Program-made: the position numbers and the translations under genes
Notes under the pieces: model-generated
Told to the model about the DNA's origin: nothing
Seen by the model: the letters and a program-made list of their open reading frames with translations, nothing else
The model's database searches: none
In this document: positions 16,490-25,381 of the stretch, piece by piece
Layout of the letters: each line of letters starts with the position of its first letter
Position numbering within the stretch: position 1 is the first letter of the stretch
Source: Brevibacillus porteri
GTDB taxonomy: Bacteria; Bacillota; Bacilli; Brevibacillales; Brevibacillaceae
NCBI RefSeq assembly: GCF_003013475.1
Contig: NZ_PXZO01000020.1
Coordinates: 53,904-117,903 of the forward strand
DNA length: 64,000 bases
Reading direction: 5' to 3'

Positions 16490-18629
16490 TGAAAAGCAGT
16501 ATGGCGGGCTGGATCAATTCCGAATCATCGCAGCGATCCTTGTCATCGCAATCCATACTTCTCCTCTGCTGTCCATAAGCGAATGGGCTGACTTTACACT
16601 GACACGAACAATAGCCAGGGTGGCGGTTCCGTTTTTCTTTATGTGCACAGGATTTTTCTTCTTGCAAAAGCTTGGTACAGATCGCAACAGAAATGCGTAC
16701 TTGCTGAAGCCGTTTTTATGGAAAGTAGGAAAGCTATATTTGCTTTCGATTCTTCTCTATCTTCCGGTGAATGTGTATGCAGGGTATTTTACGGATCAAT
16801 TGACCGTGTTTTCGGTGGTAAAAGACCTCCTTTTTAACGGGACTCTGTATCATCTGTGGTATTTCCCAGGCATCATGCTGGGGGTGTGTATCAGTACCTT
16901 TTTGTATACAAGACTATCCGCATGGAAAACGTTTTGGGTGACCATGCTGCTGTATGGCATCGGGCTGTTGGGAGACAGTTACTTTGGATTTGCCCAGATG
17001 AATCCGTATGTGGATAGTTTCTATCAATCGATGTTTACCCTGTTTGATTACACGCGGAACGGTATATTTTTTGCCCCGGTTTTTGTAGTCATGGGAGGAA
17101 TGATTGCCAATACCCGCAGACGGAAAAAGAAAAAGGTTGCACCGTATGCCATCGGGTTTGTTTTGTTCGGAAGCATGTTAGTTATAGAAGGCTTGCTTTT
17201 ACACGCTTTTCAGCTGCAACGCCATGACAGTATGTATATTTTTTTGATACCGTGCATGTATTTTCTTTTTCAACTTCTGTTGTTCTGGAAAGGCAGAAAT
17301 CGCCCAGCCTTACGAAAGCTGAGTCTGTATGTTTATGTCATTCATCCGCTATGTATTGTGCTCATTCGCGCGGCGGCCAAAGTAACGGGACTGACATGGC
17401 TACTTGTTGAAAACAGCTTGGTTCATTTTACGCTAGTCACGGTGCTGTCGTTTGTTCTTTCTGTGATGGCGATGAAGGTGATCCAGCGCTTTCGAGGTGA
17501 GAAACCGGATCAAACAGGACGAGCATGGGCGGATATCCATCTTCCTCATCTCCAACATAATGTCAGGGAAATCCAGCGGGTTCTTCCGAAGGATTGTGCG
17601 GTGATGGCAGTCGTGAAGGCGCAGGCATATGGTCACGGCGGGTGGCAAGTCGCGAGGTACTTAAACAAGCTCGGGATTGATCACTTCGCTGTTGCCACAA
17701 TCGATGAAGGAATCGAGCTAAGAAAGAAGGGCGTAAAAGGGGAGATCCTGGTGCTTGGCTATACCGATGAGCAACGGATACGCCAAATCGCCCGTTTCAG
17801 ACTGACGCAAACCGTAGTAGATGACGAATATGCCCAAAAACTGAATAGCTACAACGTGAAAATCCCTGTTCATATCAAGATCGACACGGGAATGGGGAGA
17901 CTCGGGGAATCTTGGGAACACACGGAAAAAATTGCGGCTATGTATCGCTATAAAAATTTGCAGGTATGTGGTACCTTTACGCATCTGAGTGTGGCTGACA
18001 GTTTGGAAGCTTCGGATATCGCATACACGAAAAATCAAATTGCTCGTTTCCAGAAAGTGATCGAGCAGTTGAAAGAAAAGGGAATCGATCCACAGAGGCT
18101 GCACGTCCAAAGCAGTTACGGCGTGCTCAATTATGGGGAGCTGCAATACGATTATGCTCGGATTGGGATTGCTCTCTACGGAATGTTGAGCAAGCAGGGA
18201 GACACGGTAAAAACAAGTGTCGACCTACGTCCTGTGTTATCACTAAAAGCAAGAGTTGTGCAGGTGAAACAGGTGGAAAAAGGAGCCTCCGTGGGCTATG
18301 GCCGAGCTTACACAGCACAGCAAGACAGTAAGATGGCCATCGTATCTATCGGGTATGCTGACGGGGTTCCACGTATGCTATCACACACGGGCGCTATCTG
18401 CCTCATCAAAGGAAAAAGGAGACCGATTATCGGCTCTGTCTGCATGGATCAACTTTTTGTAGATATTACAGACATGGAAGGGGTACAAAAGGGAGATGTT
18501 GTGACCTTTATCGGCAGAGATCAAGAAGAGGGTATCACTGCCGAGGAAATGGCCCTTCCATGTAAAACCATTACGAACGAGTTGGTTAGCCGTTTAGGAG
18601 AACGTGTCAAAAGAGTCTATCATGATTGA
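16476..18629 (+). CDS. vanT: VanT: membrane acyltransferase-3 / serine racemase fusion
   Basis: 717 aa. The N-terminal half (residues 1-350) is an acyltransferase-3 membrane domain with about ten helices (DQFRIIAAILVIAIHTSPLL). The C-terminal half (365-717) is a PLP alanine-racemase fold with the Schiff-base Lys381 in VVKAQAYGHG, the catalytic region GYADGVPR, and CMDQLFVDITD near the end. This fusion is diagnostic of VanT, which supplies D-Ser. Start ATG at 16476 follows AGGAGG and lies inside the end of vanXY. The Asp of the usual VKADAYGHG is Gln here. Confidence 0.92.
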   Translation: MNGGSEKQYGGLDQFRIIAAILVIAIHTSPLLSISEWADFTLTRTIARVAVPFFFMCTGFFFLQKLGTDRNRNAYLLKPFLWKVGKLYLLSILLYLPVNVYAGYFTDQLTVFSVVKDLLFNGTLYHLWYFPGIMLGVCISTFLYTRLSAWKTFWVTMLLYGIGLLGDSYFGFAQMNPYVDSFYQSMFTLFDYTRNGIFFAPVFVVMGGMIANTRRRKKKKVAPYAIGFVLFGSMLVIEGLLLHAFQLQRHDSMYIFLIPCMYFLFQLLLFWKGRNRPALRKLSLYVYVIHPLCIVLIRAAAKVTGLTWLLVENSLVHFTLVTVLSFVLSVMAMKVIQRFRGEKPDQTGRAWADIHLPHLQHNVREIQRVLPKDCAVMAVVKAQAYGHGGWQVARYLNKLGIDHFAVATIDEGIELRKKGVKGEILVLGYTDEQRIRQIARFRLTQTVVDDEYAQKLNSYNVKIPVHIKIDTGMGRLGESWEHTEKIAAMYRYKNLQVCGTFTHLSVADSLEASDIAYTKNQIARFQKVIEQLKEKGIDPQRLHVQSSYGVLNYGELQYDYARIGIALYGMLSKQGDTVKTSVDLRPVLSLKARVVQVKQVEKGASVGYGRAYTAQQDSKMAIVSIGYADGVPRMLSHTGAICLIKGKRRPIIGSVCMDQLFVDITDMEGVQKGDVVTFIGRDQEEGITAEEMALPCKTITNELVSRLGERVKRVYHD

Positions 18630-18671
18630 GCACTGGACGGAAGCGAGTATAGGGAGTGGTTCATTTTTTCC

Positions 18672-19772
18672 ATGATGAAGAGGAGATATAGCTTTCGTTC
18701 CAAAATGATTGAGCTTCTTGGGTTTGGCATGCTTTTGGCCGGTCTCGTAACCTACCTGCTCTATAAAGTGCTCCAGTTTTACTATCGGACGGAGGTCAAG
18801 TACGAAGATCCGCTTGCCCTGGTTCGCCGTTACATCAAGGAAATGGGAGATATCAATTTCTTTTTGCTTGTTTTTGCTCCCATTGCGATCTTGTTGTTCT
18901 ATCTCCTGACCAAACGGTATGTTGGCTATTTTCAGGAGATTTCCAAAGGCATTCATTATCTGGCAAATGGAGATTTTACGCACAATGTGCATATTTCTTC
19001 CCATGATGAGTTCGCAGATATCGCCAAGGATATCAATCTGGCAAGTGAAATGCTGCAAAAGGCGGTAGAAAGAGGAGACTTCGCGGAAAGCAGCAAGGAT
19101 CAGCTTGTTTTGAATCTGGCACACGATTTACGCACACCACTGACATCCGTGCTGGGTTATTTAGATTTAGTTTTAAGAGACGAGCAGATGCCACAAGAAC
19201 GGATGCGGCATTATGCGACGATTGCCTTTACCAAGTCGCAACGATTGGAAAAGTTGATTGATGAGCTCTTCGAAATTACCAGAATGAATTACGGCATGGT
19301 CAACATCGAACAAAAGGTCATTGATTTGAGTGAATTGCTGGTTCAGTTAAATGAAGAGATGTATCCTTCCTTTGAGAAAAATGAGCTGGTCGCGCGGTGT
19401 ACGATTGCTGCTCAATTAGTGATCGTGGGGGATGGAGAGCTGCTGGCGCGCGTATTTGAGAATATCCTGACCAACGCGATACGCTACGGGGGCGATGGCC
19501 ATTTTATCGATTTGAACGCTTACCGGGAGGGCGATGAAGTAGTTGTTCAAATCATGAATTACGGTGACCAGATACCTGAAGAGGCGCTGCCGCATATTTT
19601 TGAAATGTTTTTTACGGGCGACAAAGCGCGAGCTCATCAAGGGGGAGGCACTGGACTCGGCTTGTTTATTGTAAAAAATATCGTCGAGAAGCATCGGGGA
19701 ACGATTTCTGTTCAAAGTGATGTGATTCGAACGTGTTTTGAGGTCAGGTTGCCGTATGGGACAATCATTTAA
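18672..19772 (+). CDS. vanS: VanS-like sensor histidine kinase
   Basis: 366 aa. Two membrane segments (about 12-32 and 57-80) bracket a short 25-residue external loop. A HAMP-like linker follows, then the dimerisation box LAHDLRTPLTSVLGYL (phospho-His about residue 151), the N box (ENILTNAIRYGG) and the G box (GGTGLGLFIVKNIVEKH). Size and layout fit VanS of D-Ser type clusters. It begins 42 bp after vanT; an AGGGAGTGG lies upstream but rather far (about 14 nt). No response regulator gene precedes or follows it, so its partner must be coded elsewhere or lost. Confidence 0.85.
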   Translation: MMKRRYSFRSKMIELLGFGMLLAGLVTYLLYKVLQFYYRTEVKYEDPLALVRRYIKEMGDINFFLLVFAPIAILLFYLLTKRYVGYFQEISKGIHYLANGDFTHNVHISSHDEFADIAKDINLASEMLQKAVERGDFAESSKDQLVLNLAHDLRTPLTSVLGYLDLVLRDEQMPQERMRHYATIAFTKSQRLEKLIDELFEITRMNYGMVNIEQKVIDLSELLVQLNEEMYPSFEKNELVARCTIAAQLVIVGDGELLARVFENILTNAIRYGGDGHFIDLNAYREGDEVVVQIMNYGDQIPEEALPHIFEMFFTGDKARAHQGGGTGLGLFIVKNIVEKHRGTISVQSDVIRTCFEVRLPYGTII

Positions 19773-20139
19773 TAGTGCTGTTGACTCGCGAGTAAAAGGG
19801 TGCACGCACAAGAAAAACGATTTGTCACAAATGCCGCAATTGCTGTGATTATTCTGATATGCCAACGTAAGTCTCTTCATCATGGGAGGCTTATTTGTGC
19901 TTGATACGAAGTTGTTTGCGGGTTAAGAGTTTGGTCCACCTTGCTGAGAGAAAGACTGTTGCCAATTGCTCCGACTGAAATTTGATTTCGAAAGTCGATT
20001 CATGTTATGGCTATCAGCAACATCACGGGTAAATTATACGAAATTTTAAAGTGTTCAAAGTTTCAACAAAAGTAATTTGACAAACTATATTTAGTGAAAT
20101 AAACTAAAATATGTAAAAAACGAAAAAGGTGATCTTATT
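19773..20139. other. Gene-free stretch after vanS, with promoter
   Basis: 367 bp without a supportable gene. I searched all frames for a response-regulator remnant and saw none. The last part contains a promoter for the next gene: TTGACA at 20077-20082, a 17-nt spacer, and TAAACT at 20100-20105. The composition turns AT-rich from about 20030 onward, marking the edge of a low-GC segment. No clear terminator follows vanS. Confidence 0.6.
20077..20105 (+). promoter_or_regulatory. SigA-type promoter for the AT-rich lipoprotein gene
   Basis: TTGACA, 17-nt spacer, TAAACT; transcription would start about 28 nt before the ATG at 20140. Confidence 0.6.
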
Positions 20140-20724
20140 ATGAATAAATACATTAAGTGTTACCTAGTTGTATTATTAAGTTTTTCTCTATTAATGTTAG
20201 CAGCTTGTGAACCAAGCAATACGAATGCACAAGTTACCAATAAGATTGATGTGCAAACGTTCAACTCAAAATTCTCACTTTTAAAAGAGAATTTTAAACC
20301 GGAGGGTTATGTTGAGGTAACTGAGGATTGGAATATTAGAAATATAGTACCAGCTATTAATGATGAGCCTAAAGAGTCACTAGAGCAATTTCATGATAAT
20401 AATAAAACTTTAGTTTATAAAAATGAAAAAAATGGTGTAGTAATAATGCTTGGTGTGGCACCAGGTCCTGAGGGAGATTTTCAATGGACTAATTCAGTTA
20501 GTTATTCCCCGAATTTTTACAACTCCAAGGACGAAAATAATGGTATTACTAAGGCGTATAGTGATAAATTTCCTAATACTTTTGTAAATGTATATAATTT
20601 TTCGGGAAATGGGCTGTCCGTAAGCATGGTTGCTATGACGTTAACATCACAGGATGTAGATGTTCAAAAATTATATTCAGAATTCTTAGTGATGTTACTG
20701 AATTATTTAAATAAGAAATCTTAA
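20140..20724 (+). CDS. AT-rich lipoprotein, unknown function
   Basis: 194 aa. A signal peptide with lipobox LAAC is followed by a soluble domain without recognised motifs. AAAAAGGTG precedes the ATG. Codon use is strongly AT-biased compared with the genes before 19.8 kb and after 21.7 kb, suggesting horizontal origin. The next exported protein follows 54 bp later on the same strand, so the two probably form an operon. I do not recognise a family; it could be a PsbP-like or DUF-type lipoprotein by size only. Confidence 0.75.
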   Translation: MNKYIKCYLVVLLSFSLLMLAACEPSNTNAQVTNKIDVQTFNSKFSLLKENFKPEGYVEVTEDWNIRNIVPAINDEPKESLEQFHDNNKTLVYKNEKNGVVIMLGVAPGPEGDFQWTNSVSYSPNFYNSKDENNGITKAYSDKFPNTFVNVYNFSGNGLSVSMVAMTLTSQDVDVQKLYSEFLVMLLNYLNKKS

Positions 20725-20778
20725 TTTGGTTTTATAGCCTAGTAGGTTATGAAATATATGAATTTTGGAGGACTGATT

Positions 20779-21438
20779 ATGGCATTTAAGAGAAAAGCGT
20801 TATCTACCTTTATTTTAGGATTTTCTCTCCTATCATCTAGTATTTTACCAACTACTTTTGCATCTGGAGACATTACAACCTACACACCAGCAGGCCCAGA
20901 TAAATATGATAGTCGAGTGGTGGGGTCCTATGGAGAAGATGAAGAAGAAGGTTCTATAAAACCCTTAGATACTGGTATTTCCTACTATAGAGATGGGTAT
21001 GTAAGAGGTACTGCTACTTACGAGTATAGTAAAGATGAAACTAGACATTTTTTAGTATACAAAGAGTATATTACAGTTACGGATGGTACTGAATTAAGTG
21101 CAAAATATACATCGAGTACAAAAGAAACTGTTCAGAGTACTCATGATTGGGCAGCAGGTGTAGAATTTCCCATAAAATTAGTAAAGGTCGATTTGGGATA
21201 CAAGTTTGTTTCATCACAAACACATGAAGTCGTAAAAGGACAAGAAATTAATGCTACCTTTAAAAAGCCAGGTTCGTATGTTATCAGACTGTGGGCTGTT
21301 GCTGAGGTATACAATATATATGCGGATTGGCGTGCTAAAGTTTATCCAGGAGAAGATACAGTGGTAAAACAAAGGCGTATTGGAAGGATTAAAGTGCCAA
21401 CACCATTTACACACACAGAAGTGAAAGAATCAAAATAG
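20779..21438 (+). CDS. AT-rich exported protein, unknown function
   Basis: 219 aa. The ATG at 20779 is 8 nt after GGAGG; an in-frame ATG at 20749 has no site. The signal peptide ends near TTFAS (about residue 31). The mature part is rich in Thr, Ser, Tyr and Val with alternating strands (for example YKEYITVTDGTELSAKY and SYVIRLWAVAEVYNIYADW), pointing to an all-beta extracellular protein. The pattern recalls small beta pore-forming or amylase-inhibitor-like secreted proteins, but nothing definite can be claimed. Followed by a hairpin terminator. Confidence 0.7.
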   Translation: MAFKRKALSTFILGFSLLSSSILPTTFASGDITTYTPAGPDKYDSRVVGSYGEDEEEGSIKPLDTGISYYRDGYVRGTATYEYSKDETRHFLVYKEYITVTDGTELSAKYTSSTKETVQSTHDWAAGVEFPIKLVKVDLGYKFVSSQTHEVVKGQEINATFKKPGSYVIRLWAVAEVYNIYADWRAKVYPGEDTVVKQRRIGRIKVPTPFTHTEVKESK

Positions 21439-21470
21439 GAGTTATTTAATGTGCGGAATTTACAAAATAA

Positions 21471-21506
21471 AAAGTGATCTCCCTATTTACTAAGGAGATC
21501 ATCTTT
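21471..21506 (+). terminator. Terminator of the AT-rich pair
   Basis: AAAG-TGATCTCC pairs with GGAGATCA-(T)-CTTT around an 11-nt loop, with a short T-rich end. It lies 32 bp after the stop at 21438. Confidence 0.6.
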
Positions 21507-21511
21507 GGGAA

Positions 21512-21546
21512 AACTGAGTATTTCTCATTCTGAGAATGACTCAGTT
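21512..21546. repeat. Palindromic hairpin of unknown role
   Basis: Outer arms AACTGAGT and ACTCAGTT (8 bp) enclose inner arms TTCTCA and TGAGAA. There is no T-run. The next bases GTTAGATCGT (21543) recur at 21619, which might indicate an old insertion or duplication. Confidence 0.4.
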
Positions 21547-21662
21547 AGATCGTTGACTACCACCTCAACAATCTAAACGTTATTTTACTGATTTATTGTT
21601 AGTTAGTAAAGTCACCCCGTTAGATCGTATGTAAGAAATGGGGTTCGTAGTGAATCTTATTC

Positions 21663-21696
21663 AAAAAAGGGCAGGGAGCCTCGTCCCTGCCCTTTT
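21663..21696 (-). terminator. Terminator of the aminopeptidase gene
   Basis: GGGCAGGGA pairs with TCCCTGCCC around 6 nt. Read on the minus strand it ends in TTTTTT, 18 bp past the aminopeptidase stop; on the plus strand it ends in TTTT, so it may work both ways. Confidence 0.85.
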
Positions 21697-21713
21697 CGCT
21701 ATTATGGCACTTT

Positions 21714-22829
21714 TTAAATCAAATTCTCCGGGTTCAAGCCTTCCAGCTCTGGCAATACAAAACGACCGTCTTTTCTGATCAGCACATCGTCAAACCAGAT
21801 TTCGCCGCCGCCGTATTCAGGGCGTTGGATTTGGACCAAGTCCCAGTGAATGGAGGAGCGGTTGCCGTTGTCTGCTACTGTGTAAGCATTTCCTGGCGTG
21901 AAGTGGAAGCTGCCCGCGATTTTCTCGTCAAACAGGATATCCAGCATCGGGTGGAGGATGTGCGGGTTGAAGCCGATCGCGAATTCTCCGATATAGCGTG
22001 CGCCCTCGTCAGTGTCGAGGATATCGTTCAATGCTTTTGTATTGGAGCTGGTCGCTTCCACGATTTTGCCTTCTTTGAAAGTGAACTGAACATCATTGAA
22101 GGTAATGCCGTTGTAGATCGATGCCGCGTTGTAGAAAATCGTTCCTTCAACGGAATCGCGCACAGGAGCGGTGTATACTTCGCCATCCGGGATATTGCGT
22201 TTGCCGTCACATTTGATGGCATTGATTCCTTTAATGGAGAAGCGCAGGTCTGTTTTTGGACCGACGATGCGTACACGATCGGTGCGCTCCATCAGCTCTT
22301 TCAACGGAGTCATGGCAGCGGACATTTTCGCGTAGTCCAGATTGCAGACGGAGAAGTAGAAGTCCTCAAAGCCCTCGAGACTCATTTTGGACAGCTGCGC
22401 CATCGACTTGTTCGGGTAGCGCAGTACAACCCAGCGTTTGTTCGGAACACGCTCGTTCGTATGTACAGGTTGATACAGGACGCGAGCGTAAATGCCCATT
22501 TTGTCTTCCGGTACGTCGGCATACTCGTTGATGTTGTCGTAAGCGCGGATGGCGATGTAAGCGTCCATGTCTTTCATCCGGTCATACTCGTATTTTGCCA
22601 TCAGGGCCATGTGTTCTTCGCTCGTGCCTTGATAGAGTGCACGCATGACTTCCTGATCTTTCAAGGTGACCAAAGGCAGAGCCCCAACTGCAAATGATTC
22701 ACGCACAAGTGCACGAACGAGTTCAGGTTGCAGGCCTGTATTTTCGATCAGAACTTTTTCGCCTTTTTGCAAATGGAGCGAGTAACGGACGAGACGGCTT
22801 GCCAGTTCATTAATGCGTGGATCTGCCAT
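21714..22829 (-). CDS. M29-family aminopeptidase (AmpS type)
   Basis: 371 aa cytosolic metallopeptidase of the thermophilic/AmpS aminopeptidase family, which removes N-terminal residues from peptides using two divalent metals. Family stretches include LASRLVRYSLHLQKGEKVLI at the start, RNIPDGEVYTAPV (metal-ligand Glu), EGTIFYNAASIYNG, GEFAIGFNP and a C-terminal NRSSIHWDLV with the metal-ligand His and Asp. Length is slightly short of the usual 400-410 but all ligand regions are present. GGAGGTTACCACC precedes the ATG. Monocistronic, with its own terminator. Confidence 0.9.
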   Translation of the reverse strand: MADPRINELASRLVRYSLHLQKGEKVLIENTGLQPELVRALVRESFAVGALPLVTLKDQEVMRALYQGTSEEHMALMAKYEYDRMKDMDAYIAIRAYDNINEYADVPEDKMGIYARVLYQPVHTNERVPNKRWVVLRYPNKSMAQLSKMSLEGFEDFYFSVCNLDYAKMSAAMTPLKELMERTDRVRIVGPKTDLRFSIKGINAIKCDGKRNIPDGEVYTAPVRDSVEGTIFYNAASIYNGITFNDVQFTFKEGKIVEATSSNTKALNDILDTDEGARYIGEFAIGFNPHILHPMLDILFDEKIAGSFHFTPGNAYTVADNGNRSSIHWDLVQIQRPEYGGGEIWFDDVLIRKDGRFVLPELEGLNPENLI

Positions 22830-22925
22830 AGGTGGTAACCTCCGTAGTAAAATAATTTTGATTAATGATTAATTTGTATTATTACACAACTAATCGAGGG
22901 CTCGCCAGTGTGTTTGATGCTCCGA

Positions 22926-24125
22926 TTACAGGCAAGCCTCGTAGATCGCGATCACATCAGATTCATTCAATTTTCGTGAGCTAGGCAGATACCCGATTCC
23001 GCGTCCGCCGATGCGAACCGCTTCTTCAGCCATTTGTGCCAACGATTGTTGGGTCACGCCGAAGTCAGACAGACGTTCTGTGATTCCCATGCGCTCATAC
23101 CAACGGCGAACGGCTTCAATCGTTGCTCGTGCTGCTTCGCCGTCGTCCTCCACGGTAACGCCAAAGCAATGACGTCCCATACGGGCTAGTCTCTCGGGAC
23201 GGTCTTGCAAAATCACCTGTTCAAAATAAGGAAGAGACAGGATCGCCAGTCCCCGACCGTGAGCCATATCGTAGATTCCGCTCAGCGGATGTTCAACTCC
23301 GTGCAACGGCATACCAGCACCACGACCGCCAGCAGCGAAGGGACTGATGCCCAGCGTGCTCGCCCACAAAAGGGTGGATCGTGCTTCTGCATGGTCTGGT
23401 TGCTGAAGCGCTATGATGGAGTGCTCGACGACGAGACGAATGAGTGTTTCGGAAATACCGTCCTGGACGTGGGTTCCTTCCGCGCTGATCAAATAGTTTT
23501 CAAACAGATGCGAAAAGATATCGGCGCAAGATTCCGCTGTGACACGAGCCGGAACGGTAAAGGTGATAGACGGGTCAAGAATGGCAATCTTCGGGTAAAG
23601 TGCTGGACCGTTGATCGAAGATTTTTCATGCGTGTCCCAATGAGTCAGGACGCTGATATGGTTTGCTTCCGAACCTGTAGCGGCTACTGTCGGAACGGTC
23701 ATGATTGGCAGTGCTTCCTGAACGGGTACCAGCAATTGACCAGAGCCGCTAGGATTTCCTCGCATGTAATCGTAAATCGGGCGTCCGGAAACCGCTGCCG
23801 CCGCAATCGCTTTGGAGGCATCCATCACGGAGCCGCCACCGATAGCCAGGATGAAGTCACACTGATGCTCACGAGCAAGAGCAGCTCCAGCATCAACCGT
23901 TACCGTACGTGGATTCGGTTCGATTTTGTCAAAAACAATATACGCCACCTGAGCTTCCTGCAATAGAGCCTTGGCGCGGTCCAAAAGTCCTGTACGTTTG
24001 GCCGCATTGCCGCCTGTGACGAGCAATGCTTTTTGGCCCATCGATTTTGCTTCTTGGCCCAAACGTTCCAGTTCGCCCATGCCAAAGTAAATTTTGGTAG
24101 GAAAAGACACTTCAAATGGAAACAT
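22926..24125 (-). CDS. Iron-containing alcohol dehydrogenase
   Basis: 399 aa, group III (iron-type) NAD(P)H alcohol dehydrogenase. N-terminal dinucleotide region with AIGGGSVMDASKAIA; metal ligands in ADIFSHLFENY and HGVEHPLSGIYDMAHGRGLA in the helical domain. Such enzymes reduce aldehydes or ketones such as butyraldehyde; the BdhA/YugJ-like subgroup is likely but the substrate is not evident. Start supported by AAGAAGGAA. An imperfect palindrome TTGG-TTGTA-CCAA lies at 24148-24160 just upstream and could be an operator. Divergent from the purine operon. Confidence 0.92.
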   Translation of the reverse strand: MFPFEVSFPTKIYFGMGELERLGQEAKSMGQKALLVTGGNAAKRTGLLDRAKALLQEAQVAYIVFDKIEPNPRTVTVDAGAALAREHQCDFILAIGGGSVMDASKAIAAAAVSGRPIYDYMRGNPSGSGQLLVPVQEALPIMTVPTVAATGSEANHISVLTHWDTHEKSSINGPALYPKIAILDPSITFTVPARVTAESCADIFSHLFENYLISAEGTHVQDGISETLIRLVVEHSIIALQQPDHAEARSTLLWASTLGISPFAAGGRGAGMPLHGVEHPLSGIYDMAHGRGLAILSLPYFEQVILQDRPERLARMGRHCFGVTVEDDGEAARATIEAVRRWYERMGITERLSDFGVTQQSLAQMAEEAVRIGGRGIGYLPSSRKLNESDVIAIYEACL

Positions 24126-24283
24126 CTGAAATTCCTTCTTTCACGTATTGGTTGTACCAACGACAAGTTTACCATAAACAAAAGAGAAGAGTCTGCTCCG
24201 TGGGCGGGCTCTATGTGCATATGAGGTAGTTTGGATAATGAGTTTGCGAATGTTAGTGAGGTTGAGAAGGGAAATATAATGTA

Positions 24284-24371
24284 AATCCCGAACGTTTGTC
24301 GAAGTGTATTCCATCATTTTTCGTTGATAAATGCGTATGTTTGTGTTTTAATGTAGTTGAAACGTTCGTGA
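24284..24371 (+). promoter_or_regulatory. PurR-type control region and promoter of purC
   Basis: A PurBox-like AAATCCCGAACGTTT lies at 24283-24297. A promoter TTGATA (24324-24329), 17-nt spacer, TTTAAT (24347-24352) follows, and an inverted PurBox core GTTCG lies at 24364-24368, 12 nt after the -10. The same -10-to-GTTCG distance is found before purH, supporting PurR repression. No guanine riboswitch fold was seen in this leader. Confidence 0.65.
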
Positions 24372-24416
24372 ATTAACCGAAACTCAACCTTTTTGACTGG
24401 GAAGGTGACTCCTACG

Positions 24417-25136
24417 GTGGAAAAACAGGAACAACTCTACGAAGGTAAGGCAAAACGTATTTATCGGACATCTTTGCCTGATCAGTACTGGGTAGAGTAC
24501 AAAGACGACGCAACAGCATTCAATGGAGAGAAACGGGCGCAAATCACCGGAAAAGGTGAGCTGAACAACCGCATTACGGCAATCTTTTTCACCATGCTGA
24601 AGGAGCGGGGCATCGACAACCATTTTGTCCGTCTGCTGTCCGCCACAGAGCAAGTTGTTCGCAAAGTGGAGATTATCCCTTTGGAGGTAGTCGTTCGCAA
24701 TATCGCAGCAGGCTCATTGGCCAAGCGTCTTGGCATGGAAGAAGGGACTGTGCTCCCGCAGCCAGTTGTCGAGTTTTACTACAAGGATGACGCACTGGGA
24801 GATCCATTGGTGAATGCCTCCCATATCAAAGTGTTGGGGATTGCGAGTGAGAGTGACCAAGCGACATTGGAGCGCATGGGTCTTGCTGTAAACGAGGTCC
24901 TCGTGCCTTACCTGAGCGAGCGCAACATTACTTTGGTCGATTTCAAACTGGAATTCGGAAAAACAACGGACGGGGAGATTCTCCTCGCCGATGAAATATC
25001 CCCGGATACATGCCGTTTCTGGGATTCGGTAACAAATGAAAAGCTCGACAAAGACCGCTTCCGCCGCGATTTAGGCAATGTGGAGGAAGCTTACAAAGAA
25101 ATGCTTACGAGACTAGGAGGAGACGTACATGTTTAA
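24417..25136 (+). CDS. purC: PurC, SAICAR synthetase
   Basis: 239 aa; condenses CAIR with aspartate using ATP to give SAICAR, step 8 of IMP synthesis. Family stretches [12 protein letters not shown] at the start, [14 protein letters not shown] and [12 protein letters not shown] are clear. The GTG at 24417 is chosen: AAGGTGA lies 8 nt upstream and the protein then begins [11 protein letters not shown], like other PurC proteins; a TTG at 24393 lies inside the ribosome-site region. First gene of the purCSQLFMN unit, overlapping purS by 8 bp. purE, purK and purB are not adjacent. Confidence 0.96.
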   Translation: MEKQEQLYEGKAKRIYRTSLPDQYWVEYKDDATAFNGEKRAQITGKGELNNRITAIFFTMLKERGIDNHFVRLLSATEQVVRKVEIIPLEVVVRNIAAGSLAKRLGMEEGTVLPQPVVEFYYKDDALGDPLVNASHIKVLGIASESDQATLERMGLAVNEVLVPYLSERNITLVDFKLEFGKTTDGEILLADEISPDTCRFWDSVTNEKLDKDRFRRDLGNVEEAYKEMLTRLGGDVHV

Positions 25137-25377
25137 AGCTGTTGTTTATGTAACATTGCGCGAGAGTGTTTTGGACCCGCAAGGACACGCTGTAAAAGGT
25201 GCTCTGCACACCTTGGGTTTTGATGAAGTAAACAATGCGCGCATCGGGAAGTACATGGAGCTGGAATTGAACACTTCTGACCGTGCGCAAGCAGAAGAAC
25301 GTGTACGTGAAATGTGCGAAAAGCTGCTGGCCAATACGGTGGTAGAAGACTATCGCTTTGATATCGTGGAGGGCTAA
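25129..25377 (+). CDS. purS: PurS, FGAM synthetase small subunit
   Basis: 82 aa. Bridges PurQ and PurL in the three-part FGAM synthetase (step 4). It begins [21 protein letters not shown], the usual PurS opening, and is of normal length. AGGAGGAGACG precedes the ATG, within purC, so the two are coupled; purQ starts 4 bp after its stop. Confidence 0.96.
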   Translation: MFKAVVYVTLRESVLDPQGHAVKGALHTLGFDEVNNARIGKYMELELNTSDRAQAEERVREMCEKLLANTVVEDYRFDIVEG

Positions 25378-25381
25378 GGAC

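Noticed and set aside
19773..20139. Remnant of vanR after vanS
   Set aside because: No receiver or winged-helix fragment could be read in any frame.
21825..22697. Long open frame (290 codons) on the plus strand opposite the M29 aminopeptidase gene
   Set aside because: The aminopeptidase frame has clear family motifs, a ribosome site and a terminator; the opposite frame has none.
23205..23966. Open frame of 253 codons opposite the alcohol dehydrogenase gene
   Set aside because: Shadow of a well-supported gene; no start signal and no protein-like features.
24161..24416. Guanine/adenine riboswitch expected before a purine operon
   Set aside because: The conserved G-box core and paired loops are not seen; PurBox-type sites explain regulation.
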